Position numbers and translations under genes: made by a program
Part shown: in pieces, positions 16,559 through 25,708 of the stretch
Position numbering within the stretch: position 1 is the first letter of the stretch
How the letters are laid out: every line of letters starts with the position of its first letter
Notes under the pieces: model-generated
The model's database searches: none
The model's input: only the letters and a program-made list of their open reading frames with translations
Told to the model about the DNA's origin: nothing
Source of the DNA: Ignavibacteriaceae bacterium
GTDB taxonomy: Bacteria > Bacteroidota > Ignavibacteria > Ignavibacteriales > Ignavibacteriaceae
Length of the DNA: 43,188 nt
Assembly (NCBI GenBank): GCA_031292455.1
Contig: JARLHC010000159.1
Span: 1-43,188 of the forward strand
Direction of reading: 5' to 3'

Positions 16559-18187
16559 CTACATTTTATCAGGGGCATTGACACCCAAAATTTTAAGTCC
16601 ATTCTTAATAACAATTTTAACTGCACCGATAAGAGCCAACCGAGCTTCGGCAAGATCTTTTTCAGTACCGAGTATTCTACAAAACGTATAGAACTTATGG
16701 AATATAGCAGCGAGCTCTTCGAGATAGACGCAGATATGATGAATTTCATACTGAAGAGCAGCATTTAAGATTTCCTCGCTGAACTGATGTAGTTTTTTGA
16801 TAAGCTGTATTTCCACATCAGTAGAAAGGAGATGCAGATTAGCTGTTGATGCTACGAGGTTTTGTTCGCTAACCATTTTCAGGATAGAGCATATCCTTGC
16901 GTGAGCGTACTGCAGATAGAATACAGGATTTTCATCCGACTGTTTTTTAGCAAGGGCAAGATCAAAGTTCATATGGGAAGATATATTCCTCATATTAAAG
17001 AAATACCTGACTGCATCAGCCTTTGCCTCATCGACGAGTTCATCGAGAGTTATGTAGTTTGCCTTACGGGTAGACATTTTAACAATTTCACCATTCTCCA
17101 CGATAGTGACAAACTGGTGGATAAGTACCTTCATTTTAGAAGTATCATATCCTAAGGCCTGAAGGCCGGCCACGACATCGGGATAAGTAGCATTATGATC
17201 GGAGCCGAAGAGATCGATTATCAGATCATAATTGCGTTCAAATTTAGTAATATGGTAAGCGATATCGGGCAGCCTATAGGTTGGTTCGCCGGTAGATTTA
17301 ACAATAACCTTATCCTGTTCATTGCCAAGCTCAGAAAGTTTAAGCCAGACTGCCCCATCTTTTTCGTAAGAAAGATTTTTCTCTTTAAACCTACCGAGCA
17401 GGGATTCTATTTTCTTATCGGAGTAGAGGAGATTCTCGTTGAAGAAAAGGTCAAACTTAATTCCGATAGAAATAAGAGATTTCTCTATATCGGCGAATAT
17501 TTCCTGTTCCGCTTTAATTTTGAACTTGCCTTCGGCAGGTTCATTTTTAAGGGAGGCGCCGAATTCATTTTTAATTTCCTCTGCGATGTCCTTAATATAC
17601 TCGCCCTGGTAATACTCATCGGGAAATTGTACTTCCTCACCCAGCAGTTCAAGGTAGCGGAGCCGAACGGAATCGCCAAGTACTCTCATCTGCCGACCGG
17701 CATTATTGAAATAATACTCGCGGTCGACTTTATAACCGACCCATTCAAGGAGATTAGCAACAGTATCGCCGCAGACAGCATTACGGCCATGGCCAACAGT
17801 AAGGGGGCCGGTAGGATTTGCAGAGACAAACTCGACATTAGCTCTTTTCCCTTCAAATTTATTTGATCTGCCGTAATTATCCCCTTTTTCAAGAACCTCT
17901 GCGATAATACCTGTTACAAAGGCAGGAGTATAGAAGAAATTGATAAAACCGGGGCCTGCTATTTCAGTTTTATAAATTATATTTTTATCGATCTCCAAAT
18001 TTTCAAGGATCTCCGCAGCAAGGGTGCGCGGGTTTCTTTTTAATTTTTTAGATAGCAGAAGAGCGGCATTGCATGAGAGATCGCCGAAATCATTATTAGG
18101 CGGAATTTCAAAATGCAGTGTTAAATCTTTGAGATAATCTAAACGTGAAGATGCTTTATCAAATAAAGAATGAAGATATCTTTTCAA
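16559..18187 (-). CDS. argS: Arginyl-tRNA synthetase
   Basis: 542 residues, slightly short for the family. The HIGH-type motif is NPTGPLTVGHGRN (around 124-136) and the KMSKS-equivalent is KMSTRKAN. The N-terminal Add-1 domain and the C-terminal anticodon-binding domain (DALR type) are present; the C-terminus reads KNGLKILGVNAPDKM. It charges tRNA-Arg, including the tRNA at 30708-30781. It is convergent with comF and 24 bp downstream of rsfS. Confidence 0.96.
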   Translation of the reverse strand: MKRYLHSLFDKASSRLDYLKDLTLHFEIPPNNDFGDLSCNAALLLSKKLKRNPRTLAAEILENLEIDKNIIYKTEIAGPGFINFFYTPAFVTGIIAEVLEKGDNYGRSNKFEGKRANVEFVSANPTGPLTVGHGRNAVCGDTVANLLEWVGYKVDREYYFNNAGRQMRVLGDSVRLRYLELLGEEVQFPDEYYQGEYIKDIAEEIKNEFGASLKNEPAEGKFKIKAEQEIFADIEKSLISIGIKFDLFFNENLLYSDKKIESLLGRFKEKNLSYEKDGAVWLKLSELGNEQDKVIVKSTGEPTYRLPDIAYHITKFERNYDLIIDLFGSDHNATYPDVVAGLQALGYDTSKMKVLIHQFVTIVENGEIVKMSTRKANYITLDELVDEAKADAVRYFFNMRNISSHMNFDLALAKKQSDENPVFYLQYAHARICSILKMVSEQNLVASTANLHLLSTDVEIQLIKKLHQFSEEILNAALQYEIHHICVYLEELAAIFHKFYTFCRILGTEKDLAEARLALIGAVKIVIKNGLKILGVNAPDKM

Positions 18188-18211
18188 ATGAGTCCCGTAT
18201 AAGATAAGGAA

Positions 18212-18616
18212 TTAAAGATCACTTTTAATTTTTTTAGGGCGCCCCGGTTTTTTCTTTACCGGTAATTTAAGGAGCGGATCTTCGGCTACGACAACCGGAG
18301 CATCTCCCCAGAGTTTATCCAAGCTATAATAATCACGTGATTCTTTTTTGAATACATGCACGACAATATCAACAAAATCAATCAATACCCAGTTTAAGGA
18401 CCTATAACCTTCTGTATGCCAGCTGCGGACACCTTCTTCCCTCATTTTTTTATCGACTTCATCGGCGATTGCTTTTACCTGAGTATCAGAATCCGCGCTA
18501 CAGATAATAAAATAATCTGCGATTGCGGTTAAGGACCTGAGGTCAAGGATTTTAACATCATACCCCTTTTTAGTAAATATGAGTTCAACAATTCTATCAA
18601 TAATTTTATTACTCAT
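18212..18616 (-). CDS. rsfS: Ribosomal silencing factor RsfS
   Basis: 134 residues. The RsfS/Iojap core shows DYFIICSADSDTQVKAIADEV and RSLNWVLIDFVDIVVHVF. A basic C-terminal tail, KKKPGRPKKIKSD, resembles an AT-hook-like GRP motif and goes beyond the usual end of the family. RsfS binds uL14 on the large subunit and blocks subunit joining under starvation. It is preceded by the LytR_C gene with a 6-bp gap. Confidence 0.93.
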   Translation of the reverse strand: MSNKIIDRIVELIFTKKGYDVKILDLRSLTAIADYFIICSADSDTQVKAIADEVDKKMREEGVRSWHTEGYRSLNWVLIDFVDIVVHVFKKESRDYYSLDKLWGDAPVVVAEDPLLKLPVKKKPGRPKKIKSDL

Positions 18617-18622
18617 TCAACC

Positions 18623-19114
18623 TCATTTAATATTTGATTTTAGCTGATTATAATCTTTTCCGATTACCAAGGAGACATCAAGGAAATAGTCAGAATTTAC
18701 CTGTTGAATAATATTCTTCCTATCAATGCCGAGGATATCGGCAATTTTTTCAGCGTTAGCCCTATTACCCGTCCTATCGATAACCAGAGATTTCTCGATA
18801 TCGAATGAAATGTAGTTTTTCATCTGAACGACATCTACATGGTTATTTCTAAGGAAATCGGTAATCTTTTCTGCCGCACCGGAAACACCGCAGCCATTAA
18901 GCACTTCCAGCTGAATTATAGCAGAAGGTACTGATTTACTTTCAGGAAGAACAACTTTATGACTATTGTTTTTAATTTTACTTATTATTGAAAATGAGAG
19001 AAAGCCCACTACTACAATAAGAAGAAATATAATAATGTTTAATAAAAGATTAGCAGTCGGTTTCTTTGCGTCGGTATTTTTCTCAGGTTTACCCGGTTGG
19101 GAAATTTCCTTCAC
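18623..19114 (-). CDS. LytR C-terminal domain membrane protein
   Basis: 163 residues. A polar N-terminus is followed by one TM helix (about 22-45). The exported C-terminal domain of about 95 residues has the LytR_C look: IQLEVLNGCGVSGAAEKITDFL, then ADILGI and DVSLVIGKDY. This domain occurs at the end of LytR-CpsA-Psr enzymes; here it stands alone without the catalytic LCP domain. Next to rsfS is a recurring place for it in related genomes, as recalled. Likely a wall-associated accessory protein. Confidence 0.75.
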   Translation of the reverse strand: MKEISQPGKPEKNTDAKKPTANLLLNIIIFLLIVVVGFLSFSIISKIKNNSHKVVLPESKSVPSAIIQLEVLNGCGVSGAAEKITDFLRNNHVDVVQMKNYISFDIEKSLVIDRTGNRANAEKIADILGIDRKNIIQQVNSDYFLDVSLVIGKDYNQLKSNIK

Positions 19115-19131
19115 TTAAAGTCTCATAATTA

Positions 19132-19629
19132 TTAATAGCCCCATGGACTGTAGTCCCTATCAAAACCTAACATCGGGGTAAATCCATTATAGAGATAAGG
19201 ATTATAAGTCCCGGGCAGGTTCCTGTACTGGAGGGAGATCGAAACATCCTTAAACGGCTGGTAATTTATGGCAGCTCTGCTAAGATAGATACCATTCAGG
19301 TTATTCTGAAAGTTCTTTCCGAGAGTGCTATAAGGAGAATTAACAATACTAATATCTGTCTGGACGTTCAGGTTAGGGATAATTTTGAAAAACATGCTAT
19401 TAGTATAAACGCCCAAGGCAAATCCCTGGCCTCCGAAAGCAGAATATGACAGATCATAAGAATGTTTCATAAGAAAATTATCTGAATTCAGAAAGCCAAA
19501 CAGATTACCGCTTGCGGAATGATCGATAATGCCATCCTTAACACTCGGATTATCCAAACCTGAACTCTTATATTGTGCAAAGCCTGTTAATGTAAATCCG
19601 ATAATAAATAATAAAATAATCTTTTTCAT
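19132..19629 (-). CDS. Secreted hypothetical protein
   Basis: 165 residues with a clear signal peptide (MKKIILLFIIGFTLTGFAQ, cleavage near 18-19). The mature part is beta-rich and aromatic, with alternating patterns such as VSISLQYRNLPG, suggesting a small outer-membrane or periplasmic protein. I do not recognise the family. It ends in SPWGY. It lies 17 bp upstream of the LytR_C gene, so co-expression is likely. Confidence 0.6.
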   Translation of the reverse strand: MKKIILLFIIGFTLTGFAQYKSSGLDNPSVKDGIIDHSASGNLFGFLNSDNFLMKHSYDLSYSAFGGQGFALGVYTNSMFFKIIPNLNVQTDISIVNSPYSTLGKNFQNNLNGIYLSRAAINYQPFKDVSISLQYRNLPGTYNPYLYNGFTPMLGFDRDYSPWGY

Positions 19630-19773
19630 TTTAATACCTTAATATCCTTCACAATATAAAATAAAAGATAAATCAAAATCAATGATAAATTGAGATTAAG
19701 CATCAGCTATTTTAACAATGCAAATATAAGCATAAATAGATCAACCTTTCAATGGCATAAGGGGGGTATTGGT

Positions 19774-20229
19774 CTATTTGAGCTTAACCGTCATTTCAAT
19801 TTCCAGGGCAGCGTCAAGAGGCAATTCATTAACGCCAACAGCGCTGCGGACATGTTTTCCTGCTTCACCGAAGATTTTAAGAAGCAGTTCCGAGGCACCA
19901 TTTGCAACTTTAGGCTGATTTGTAAATCCATCCGCACTATTAATGAAAGCAGTAAGTTTAACGACATGTTCAATCTGATCCAGATCACCGCAGACACTTT
20001 TAATAACGGCGAGGCAATTTAACAGAGAGAGTACGGCAGCTTTCTGTCCATCTTCTTCGGTAAAGTTAAATCCTATTTTACCTTTATACATAAGCTGGCC
20101 GTTGACGCTGGGGAGCTGTCCTGACGTATATACCATCTTATCTATTTTCATAGCGGGGATATATGCTGCAAGGGGTTTAGCCGGTTCGGGCAACGAGTAT
20201 CCAAGTTCTTTTAATTTCTGTTCAATCAT
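19774..20229 (-). CDS. RidA/YjgF/UK114 family protein
   Basis: 151 residues from the ATG at 20229 (AAAAGG lies 8-9 nt upstream; a GTG three codons earlier is less likely). It belongs to the longer YjgF-like subgroup with an N-terminal extension EQKLKELGYSLPEPAKPLAAY. The core has YTSGQLP and the C-terminal HVRSAVGVNELPLDAALEIE, whose Arg corresponds to the imine-binding arginine of RidA. A reactive enamine/imine deaminase role is possible but subgroup members vary. It is divergent from mazG. Confidence 0.85.
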   Translation of the reverse strand: MIEQKLKELGYSLPEPAKPLAAYIPAMKIDKMVYTSGQLPSVNGQLMYKGKIGFNFTEEDGQKAAVLSLLNCLAVIKSVCGDLDQIEHVVKLTAFINSADGFTNQPKVANGASELLLKIFGEAGKHVRSAVGVNELPLDAALEIEMTVKLK

Positions 20230-20290
20230 TGTTAGCACCTTTTAATTACTAATTTGTTATTTTTAATGCCTTATTAAAACAAGGATATAG

Positions 20291-21055
20291 ATGTTAGAGT
20301 ATAAATTTAAAGAATTTGTAGCAATAGTAAAAAAGTTACGGATAGAATGTCCGTGGGACAGAGAGCAGACCCATGATTCGATCAAGTCAAACACACTTGA
20401 AGAGGCATATGAAGTTGTAGAAGCAATTGACAACAAAGATTACGAAGAGCTAAAGAAAGAGCTTGGTGATTTGTTTCTGCATATATTATTTCATTCACAG
20501 ATAGCGGAAGAGAATAATCATTTTACACTTTCGGATGTGATAGATTCTATAAATGAAAAGCTAATAAGAAGGCACCCACATGTTTTCGGTGATACAACAG
20601 TTACAGGAGCAGATCATGTTCAAACCAACTGGGAAGCGATAAAACTGACTGAAGGAAGGAGTTCAGTACTTGAGGGAGTGCCTATAAACATGCCATCGTT
20701 ATACAGGGCATTCCGTTTGCAGGAAAAGGCATCAAAGGTAGGATTTGACTGGGAAAAGAAAGAAGACGTATGGAAGAAGGTTATAGAAGAAATAGAAGAG
20801 ATGCATGTTTCTGAAAGAGAAGAAACGCGGGAAGAACTGGAAAAGGAAGTTGGGGATGTATTTTTTGCAATGGTAAACTATTCAAGGTTCTTAAAGATCA
20901 ATCCTGAAGATGCACTGCGCAGTGCGAATGAGAAATTTATTAAGAGGTTTTCATTTGTAGAAAAGAGAATTATTGAAACAGGTAAAAAGATTAATGAATC
21001 GAACCTGGCAGAGATGGATGTATTCTGGAACGAGAGCAAGAAAGATATAAAATAA
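20291..21055 (+). CDS. mazG: Nucleoside triphosphate pyrophosphohydrolase MazG
   Basis: 254 residues with two MazG domains. The first is the catalytic type, CPWDREQTHDSIKSNTLEE followed by the acidic KELGD segment (about 57-60). The second repeats the pattern with REELEKEVGD. It hydrolyses NTPs to NMP and pyrophosphate, sanitising the pool and affecting ppGpp levels. It is the only plus-strand gene in this part and is convergent with phoH with 2 bp between the stops. Confidence 0.93.
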   Translation: MLEYKFKEFVAIVKKLRIECPWDREQTHDSIKSNTLEEAYEVVEAIDNKDYEELKKELGDLFLHILFHSQIAEENNHFTLSDVIDSINEKLIRRHPHVFGDTTVTGADHVQTNWEAIKLTEGRSSVLEGVPINMPSLYRAFRLQEKASKVGFDWEKKEDVWKKVIEEIEEMHVSEREETREELEKEVGDVFFAMVNYSRFLKINPEDALRSANEKFIKRFSFVEKRIIETGKKINESNLAEMDVFWNESKKDIK

Positions 21056-21057
21056 TT

Positions 21058-22014
21058 CTATTTAGTTACGCCCCGTTTCTCGTAGGCATTGATTATTTCT
21101 TTGACCAGGCGGTGTCTTACAACGTCTGATTTTTCAAAGTAAATAAACCCAACTCCTTCAATTCCCTGCAAAATTTCTTTTGCCTGAATAAGTCCGCTTT
21201 GAGTTTTAGAGGGAAGATCGATTTGTGTAATATCGCCTGTTACAATTGCTTTAGAGCTAACGCCTAACCGAGTCAAGAACATTTTCATTTGCATATCGGT
21301 AGCATTCTGTGCTTCATCGAGAATAACGAAAGCATTATTAAGAGTCCTACCGCGCATATATGCAAGGGGAACTATTTCAACAATTTTCTTTTCTATATAG
21401 CCCTTAAGTTTATCAGTAGGCATCATATCATCGAGGGCATCGTAGAGGGGGCGGAGATAGGGATCGATCTTTTCCCTGAAGTCGCCGGGAAGGTATCCCA
21501 AGCTTTCGCCTGCTTCGACTGCAGGGCGGGCAAGGACAATTTTATTAACGATACCCCTGTTATGAGCTGATATAGCCAAAGCAACTGCGAGATAGGTTTT
21601 ACCGGTACCGGCGGGGCCTATAGCGAAGCAGATATCATTTTTTGCAGCCATCTCCAGATATCTCTGCTGGCCGGGAGTACGGGCTTTAATAACATCATTT
21701 TTAGTATAGAGAACGATGGAATCGAATTCCTTGCCGCTGATTATTTCTTTCCCCTCTATAGTAAGGTCAAGGATAGTTTCGACATCAGAGGATTTGAGGG
21801 AATTATTAGTATTGAGGACATAGATCATTTCCTTAAACACTTTTTCGATTGATTCGATTTCCTCAGCGACACCTTTGATAATAACATTATCCCCTCTCAC
21901 AGTGATTGAGGAGTTAAAGCGATCCTCGAGAAGGCGAAGGTTTGCGTCATTCAATCCCAGGAGGGAAAGCATATTTACATTTTCCAATACAAGTCGTTTT
22001 TCTATAGCAGTCAT
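21058..22014 (-). CDS. phoH: PhoH family ATPase
   Basis: 318 residues. The N-terminal segment (about 1-70) is KH-like. The PhoH core has Walker A GPAGTGKT (133-140), Walker B FVILDEAQN, and TGDITQIDLP. It is a predicted RNA-associated ATPase or helicase, often linked to ybeY, though ybeY is not adjacent here. A terminator of the upstream LysM gene lies 15 bp before its start, so it needs its own promoter or read-through. Confidence 0.93.
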   Translation of the reverse strand: MTAIEKRLVLENVNMLSLLGLNDANLRLLEDRFNSSITVRGDNVIIKGVAEEIESIEKVFKEMIYVLNTNNSLKSSDVETILDLTIEGKEIISGKEFDSIVLYTKNDVIKARTPGQQRYLEMAAKNDICFAIGPAGTGKTYLAVALAISAHNRGIVNKIVLARPAVEAGESLGYLPGDFREKIDPYLRPLYDALDDMMPTDKLKGYIEKKIVEIVPLAYMRGRTLNNAFVILDEAQNATDMQMKMFLTRLGVSSKAIVTGDITQIDLPSKTQSGLIQAKEILQGIEGVGFIYFEKSDVVRHRLVKEIINAYEKRGVTK

Positions 22015-22028
22015 ATTTTTTAAACAGC

Positions 22029-22064
22029 AAAAACCCCTATCATAAAGTTGTGATAGGGGTTTTT
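22029..22064 (-). terminator. Rho-independent terminator after the LysM gene
   Basis: A 14-bp stem (aaaaacccctatca, 22029-22042, with 22051-22064) and an eight-base loop sit between the LysM-gene stop and the phoH start. The A and T runs on the two sides make it usable on either strand; on the minus strand it ends the lipoprotein/LysM transcript. Confidence 0.85.
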
Positions 22065-22104
22065 AATTATTAAATAAAACACATTAAGATACTAAATACC
22101 AGAA

Positions 22105-22788
22105 TTATTGAACAGGAGCGGGTTTATAATTCATTTTCAGTTTTTCATATTTAGATTTTTCTTCTTCTGTAAGATTAGGGATCTTAAAGGTTTGTTTAGG
22201 GAAAATCAAATCAGGATTCTTAATCTGGTCGCGGTTTGCGCTATAAATAACAGGCCAAGCAAAACCATTTCCATAGTGTTCCGGCTTTTTAGCAATCCGC
22301 CACAGGCAGTCGCCCTTAACGACAGTATAGCTCTTTACGGTAGGTTCTTCGACCCAAGAATCCAGATCTTTCTGCATCTGGTTCTGGACTTTATCGAAGT
22401 ATTCCGGTAAAGCACTAATCTTATTCATTTTAAGGGCATTAAGATCTTTTTGTCTGTCAGCTTTAGGTCCTTCTTTCCTATTGATCTTTCCGCTTAATTC
22501 ATTAACAGCATTACCGAAATTATCGACATCAGATTTTGAAGCACCGATCATTGTATAAAGTTCATTCATACAATCATCATAATTCTGGATGCCCTTACTC
22601 TGAGCGGTAAGGTTAGTAATATCGGTATTTAAAGTAGTAATTTCAGTCGTCAAACTTTCTTTTTGAGTTTTTAGACGAGCCATTTCAGCTTCCCATTCGT
22701 CTTTTGTCATCTTTTCCTGCGCAAGCAGAGAAAAAGAGAAGATCAGCATGAGAGAGAGTACGCCAAGAAAATATTTACTGAATTTCAT
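22105..22788 (-). CDS. Secreted coiled-coil LysM protein
   Basis: 227 residues from the ATG at 22788, which has GGAGG six bases upstream. A signal peptide (MKFSKYFLGVLSLMLIFSFS) is followed by a coiled coil (about 28-85), a linker, and a LysM domain near 155-205 starting SYTVVKGDCLWRIAKKPE and ending IFPKQTFKIP. LysM binds peptidoglycan, so this is probably a periplasmic wall-binding protein. It follows the coiled-coil lipoprotein gene by 34 bp; the two may form a complex. Confidence 0.8.
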   Translation of the reverse strand: MKFSKYFLGVLSLMLIFSFSLLAQEKMTKDEWEAEMARLKTQKESLTTEITTLNTDITNLTAQSKGIQNYDDCMNELYTMIGASKSDVDNFGNAVNELSGKINRKEGPKADRQKDLNALKMNKISALPEYFDKVQNQMQKDLDSWVEEPTVKSYTVVKGDCLWRIAKKPEHYGNGFAWPVIYSANRDQIKNPDLIFPKQTFKIPNLTEEEKSKYEKLKMNYKPAPVQ

Positions 22789-22822
22789 AAAATTCCTCCA
22801 AATCAATTTTTTTTATTAATAG

Positions 22823-23098
22823 TTATTTAGGCAATTTATCAAGGTTAGCCTTAGTTTCTTCTTTTTCCTTATTGCATTGCTCAAGTTTAGCATTCTTGTC
22901 AGCTATTTCTTTCTCAAGACTGGATCTTTGATCTTTCAAGGAATTTGCTTGTGTCTGCAGAGTGCTTACATCAGCTCTCAAATTTTTTAAATCGTTAATT
23001 TGAGTGTCACTAAGTCCTCCGCAACCACTCATAAATGCGGTGGCCACAACAAAAGAAGCGACAATAGAAGAGTGTTTTATAACATGCGTTAGTTTCAT
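22823..23098 (-). CDS. Small coiled-coil lipoprotein (Lpp-like)
   Basis: 91 residues. A signal peptide with lipobox FMSGC places the lipidated Cys at residue 26. The mature part is an almost continuous coiled coil (about 33-88) rich in L, K, E and Q. This resembles Braun-type lipoproteins in size and layout but has no C-terminal Lys-Arg-Lys attachment end; it ends DKLPK. It probably tethers or spaces the outer membrane, together with the LysM protein encoded just downstream. Confidence 0.75.
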   Translation of the reverse strand: MKLTHVIKHSSIVASFVVATAFMSGCGGLSDTQINDLKNLRADVSTLQTQANSLKDQRSSLEKEIADKNAKLEQCNKEKEETKANLDKLPK

Positions 23099-23166
23099 AT
23101 AACCTCCATTATGGTTTTATATATTATCCGGAAATTGATGAAATATTCATTCTTATTCATTCAAGT

Positions 23167-23194
23167 AATAAGGTCATTAAAAAATGACCTTATT
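23167..23194 (-). terminator. Palindromic hairpin after radC
   Basis: A perfect 12-bp stem (aataaggtcatt with its complement, 23167-23178 and 23183-23194) with a four-base loop lies between radC and the lipoprotein gene. The stem is only moderately GC-rich, so a regulatory palindrome is an alternative. Confidence 0.55.
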
Positions 23195-23270
23195 ATATAA
23201 CTATTTTTAAAGTTAAATTCAAGTTAAGTCATTGAAAATAAAGGGAATAATGACGTAAAATACAATTTAT

Positions 23271-23948
23271 TTAAATAAGTCTACGTTCCACGAAACTAGT
23301 ATAGGTGTTTCCCGCCAGGATAATGTGATCAAAAACAGGGATATCGAGCATTTTTCCGGCTTCCACGAGTTTTTTAGTAATAGAGATATCCTCATTAGAG
23401 GGTTCAGGATTTCCGCTGGGGTGGTTATGCATCAAGATCACACTGGCAGAACAATTTTCAATGGCGGTCTTGAATATTTCCCTTGGATGAACGATGCTAG
23501 AATTAAGGTTGCCGATTGAGATAATATCGTACTTAATAATTTTATTAGCAGAATTAAGGGAGATAAGGAGAAACTTTTCTTTGAGTTCATCTTTTAGAAG
23601 AGGGATGAACATTTCCGCTACATCCTGAGGTGATGTGATTTTTTTCTCAGAATAATTCTTGTTCTGTGATAAAATCCTCCTGCTAATTTCAAAGGCAGCT
23701 AATAGTGAAGCAGCTTTACCTTTGCCTATCCCTTCCTTCTTAATAAAATGAGAAGGATGTTTGGATGCCAGAACAGCGAGGTTTTCATTTTCTGTAATTA
23801 ATTCCTGAGAAATGGTGATTACCGACTTCCCTTTTGTGCCAGTTCTTAGCAATATTGCTAAAAGCTCGGCATCGCTTAAGCTTTGTGATCCTCTTAATAA
23901 CAATTTTTCCCGCGGTCTGTCATCAAGAGGGAGATCTTTAACCCGCAT
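23271..23948 (-). CDS. radC: RadC family JAB/MPN-domain protein
   Basis: 225 residues. The N-terminal helix-hairpin-helix segment includes KEGIGKGKA (71-79). The C-terminal JAMM metal site is HNHPSGNPEPSNED, with H174, H176 and D187 as ligands. The biochemical role is unsettled; an older link to recombination repair has been questioned. It lies 29 bp downstream of the periplasmic-binding-protein gene. Confidence 0.93.
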   Translation of the reverse strand: MRVKDLPLDDRPREKLLLRGSQSLSDAELLAILLRTGTKGKSVITISQELITENENLAVLASKHPSHFIKKEGIGKGKAASLLAAFEISRRILSQNKNYSEKKITSPQDVAEMFIPLLKDELKEKFLLISLNSANKIIKYDIISIGNLNSSIVHPREIFKTAIENCSASVILMHNHPSGNPEPSNEDISITKKLVEAGKMLDIPVFDHIILAGNTYTSFVERRLI

Positions 23949-23977
23949 ATAATTACTCCCACAAATAATTATTTTTA

Positions 23978-25708
23978 TTATTCCCCTATACTGAACTTAT
24001 CAACTAATTGAAATTTACCATCCTTATAACGTATAATATTTAAAAACTTATTTACTCTTTGAGAGCCGAGAATTATATTATTGTGATACCCCTTATAGAT
24101 TTTACCCGATTCCATTTCAACGCTTAAAGTATTACGATCCGGATCTTTATCTTTAAAATATTCAAGCACAAATTTTGCGGCATCATATCCATATAAAACA
24201 TTACGGGTAGCGTCCATACCTGTTTTCTGATGAAAGGACTTATTGAATTCCTGGAAATTAAAATCGTCATAATCCAGGAAATAGTCGCTGGTAAGGATAA
24301 GCTGATTGCTTAATGTGGAAGAGGATTCAAATCCTTTGGCAGAGAGCCACTCCTGATTTCCATATAAATTAATATTTATTTCATGCTGTTCAAGCTGGGA
24401 GAGAATGACAGGGGCATCGGCTTTATCGGTCAATGGAACATAGAGACCTTCAATTTCTTTTATTTTTGACTTAATTTTAGATATTTGAGAATTAAGGTCA
24501 TACGATTTACTTGAATAGGAGACTTCGACAATAATTTTGCCGCCAAGTTTTTTAAACTCATCCTTAAATGCAGCAGCTATGGAAGAAGAATTTTCTTCAT
24601 CTGCCGAAAGGATTGCCATTCTCTTTTTATTTTCCACAAAATAAATATACTGTGCCATTATCCTGCCCCGAAGAATAAAGGAGGGATTCGCCTGATAAAA
24701 ATTAGAATATGATGAAGTAAGATCGTTTTCAGTAGCAGTAGGTGAGATTATAGGAATATTCGAATTTTTGAATATTTCAAGGGCAGCTTTTACTTCATCG
24801 CTATAGACTGGTCCGATAATAGCTTTAATACTATGGATCTTATCGAATTCTTCTTTAATCTTTTTGATTTGATCCTGTTTTCTTTCAGTATCCCTGATGA
24901 GCAGGCCTATTTTTCTATCAGAGCTATTATTGAATTCAGAGACAGCAAATTTAATTCCCTCAAGAATCTGGACGGAAGGATCGGTAAAAGAGGAATCCCT
25001 ATGATCATTAAAAACAGGAAGCATGACACCCATAAGGTTGCCGGTATTTTCATCAGCCAGATTAAGGTTTGCCAACAAGGCTTCAGCATAGGGTTTTTCA
25101 AAGGAGCCGGGATAATCAGATACTATTTCGGAAAAGCATTCTTTAGCGATACCGCGATTATTTTTTAATAAGTTTAATTTTCCTTTGAGCCATAAAAGGT
25201 AGGTATGGTCTTTAGGAAAGGTAAGATTACTAAGCAAGGTATCGAGACTTTCATTATCCATATGGAGCAGAGTTATCTTTTCGCCAAGAGTTCTGGCAAG
25301 ACTGTCATACTGAAAAGATTTAGTATTTAAAAGAAGCAGGCATAACTGTGTTAACGATTTACCGTACATAGCTTTATCGAGATAATACCCGGTTAAGCAC
25401 ATATGGGCTTCATCTATATAGATACTTAAAGGATATTCGAGAAAGAGTTTATCAAAAGATTTCAGAGCTTCCTGTTCAGAAGATTTCAGGAGGTTAATTT
25501 TTCCTTCAAATAAAAGAGCGGCGGTAGTGCGCTTATTAAATTCTTCATCTGCTATACGGGAAAATACCTGTAATGCCTCATCATTCTGGTACGACTGAAA
25601 TAAGTTTACGCCGATTTGAAATTCAGTATTTATATTATTATCAGGGCTGCTTTGCGGGAAGATAATAACTGCGGTAAAAAGCAGGAATAGCAGGGATTTA
25701 GAGACCAT
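23978..25708 (-). CDS. TPR plus type-1 periplasmic binding protein fusion (LpoA-like architecture)
   Basis: 576 residues from the ATG at 25708 (a TTG three codons upstream is the alternative). A signal peptide (about 1-20) leads to a helical TPR-like half (about 25-225). A Peripla_BP_6/LivK-like domain follows, with NLMGVMLPVF, IKAIIGPVYSDEV and NIPIISPTATE. No permease or ATPase genes are nearby. The layout matches E. coli LpoA, the activator of PBP1A, more than an uptake system, but ligand binding cannot be excluded. It overlaps the upstream TPR gene by 11 nt. Confidence 0.8.
   Translation of the reverse strand: MVSKSLLFLLFTAVIIFPQSSPDNNINTEFQIGVNLFQSYQNDEALQVFSRIADEEFNKRTTAALLFEGKINLLKSSEQEALKSFDKLFLEYPLSIYIDEAHMCLTGYYLDKAMYGKSLTQLCLLLLNTKSFQYDSLARTLGEKITLLHMDNESLDTLLSNLTFPKDHTYLLWLKGKLNLLKNNRGIAKECFSEIVSDYPGSFEKPYAEALLANLNLADENTGNLMGVMLPVFNDHRDSSFTDPSVQILEGIKFAVSEFNNSSDRKIGLLIRDTERKQDQIKKIKEEFDKIHSIKAIIGPVYSDEVKAALEIFKNSNIPIISPTATENDLTSSYSNFYQANPSFILRGRIMAQYIYFVENKKRMAILSADEENSSSIAAAFKDEFKKLGGKIIVEVSYSSKSYDLNSQISKIKSKIKEIEGLYVPLTDKADAPVILSQLEQHEININLYGNQEWLSAKGFESSSTLSNQLILTSDYFLDYDDFNFQEFNKSFHQKTGMDATRNVLYGYDAAKFVLEYFKDKDPDRNTLSVEMESGKIYKGYHNNIILGSQRVNKFLNIIRYKDGKFQLVDKFSIGE

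Noticed and set aside
17195-17866. 223-codon plus-strand ORF
   Set aside because: It is a shadow of argS in the opposite strand.
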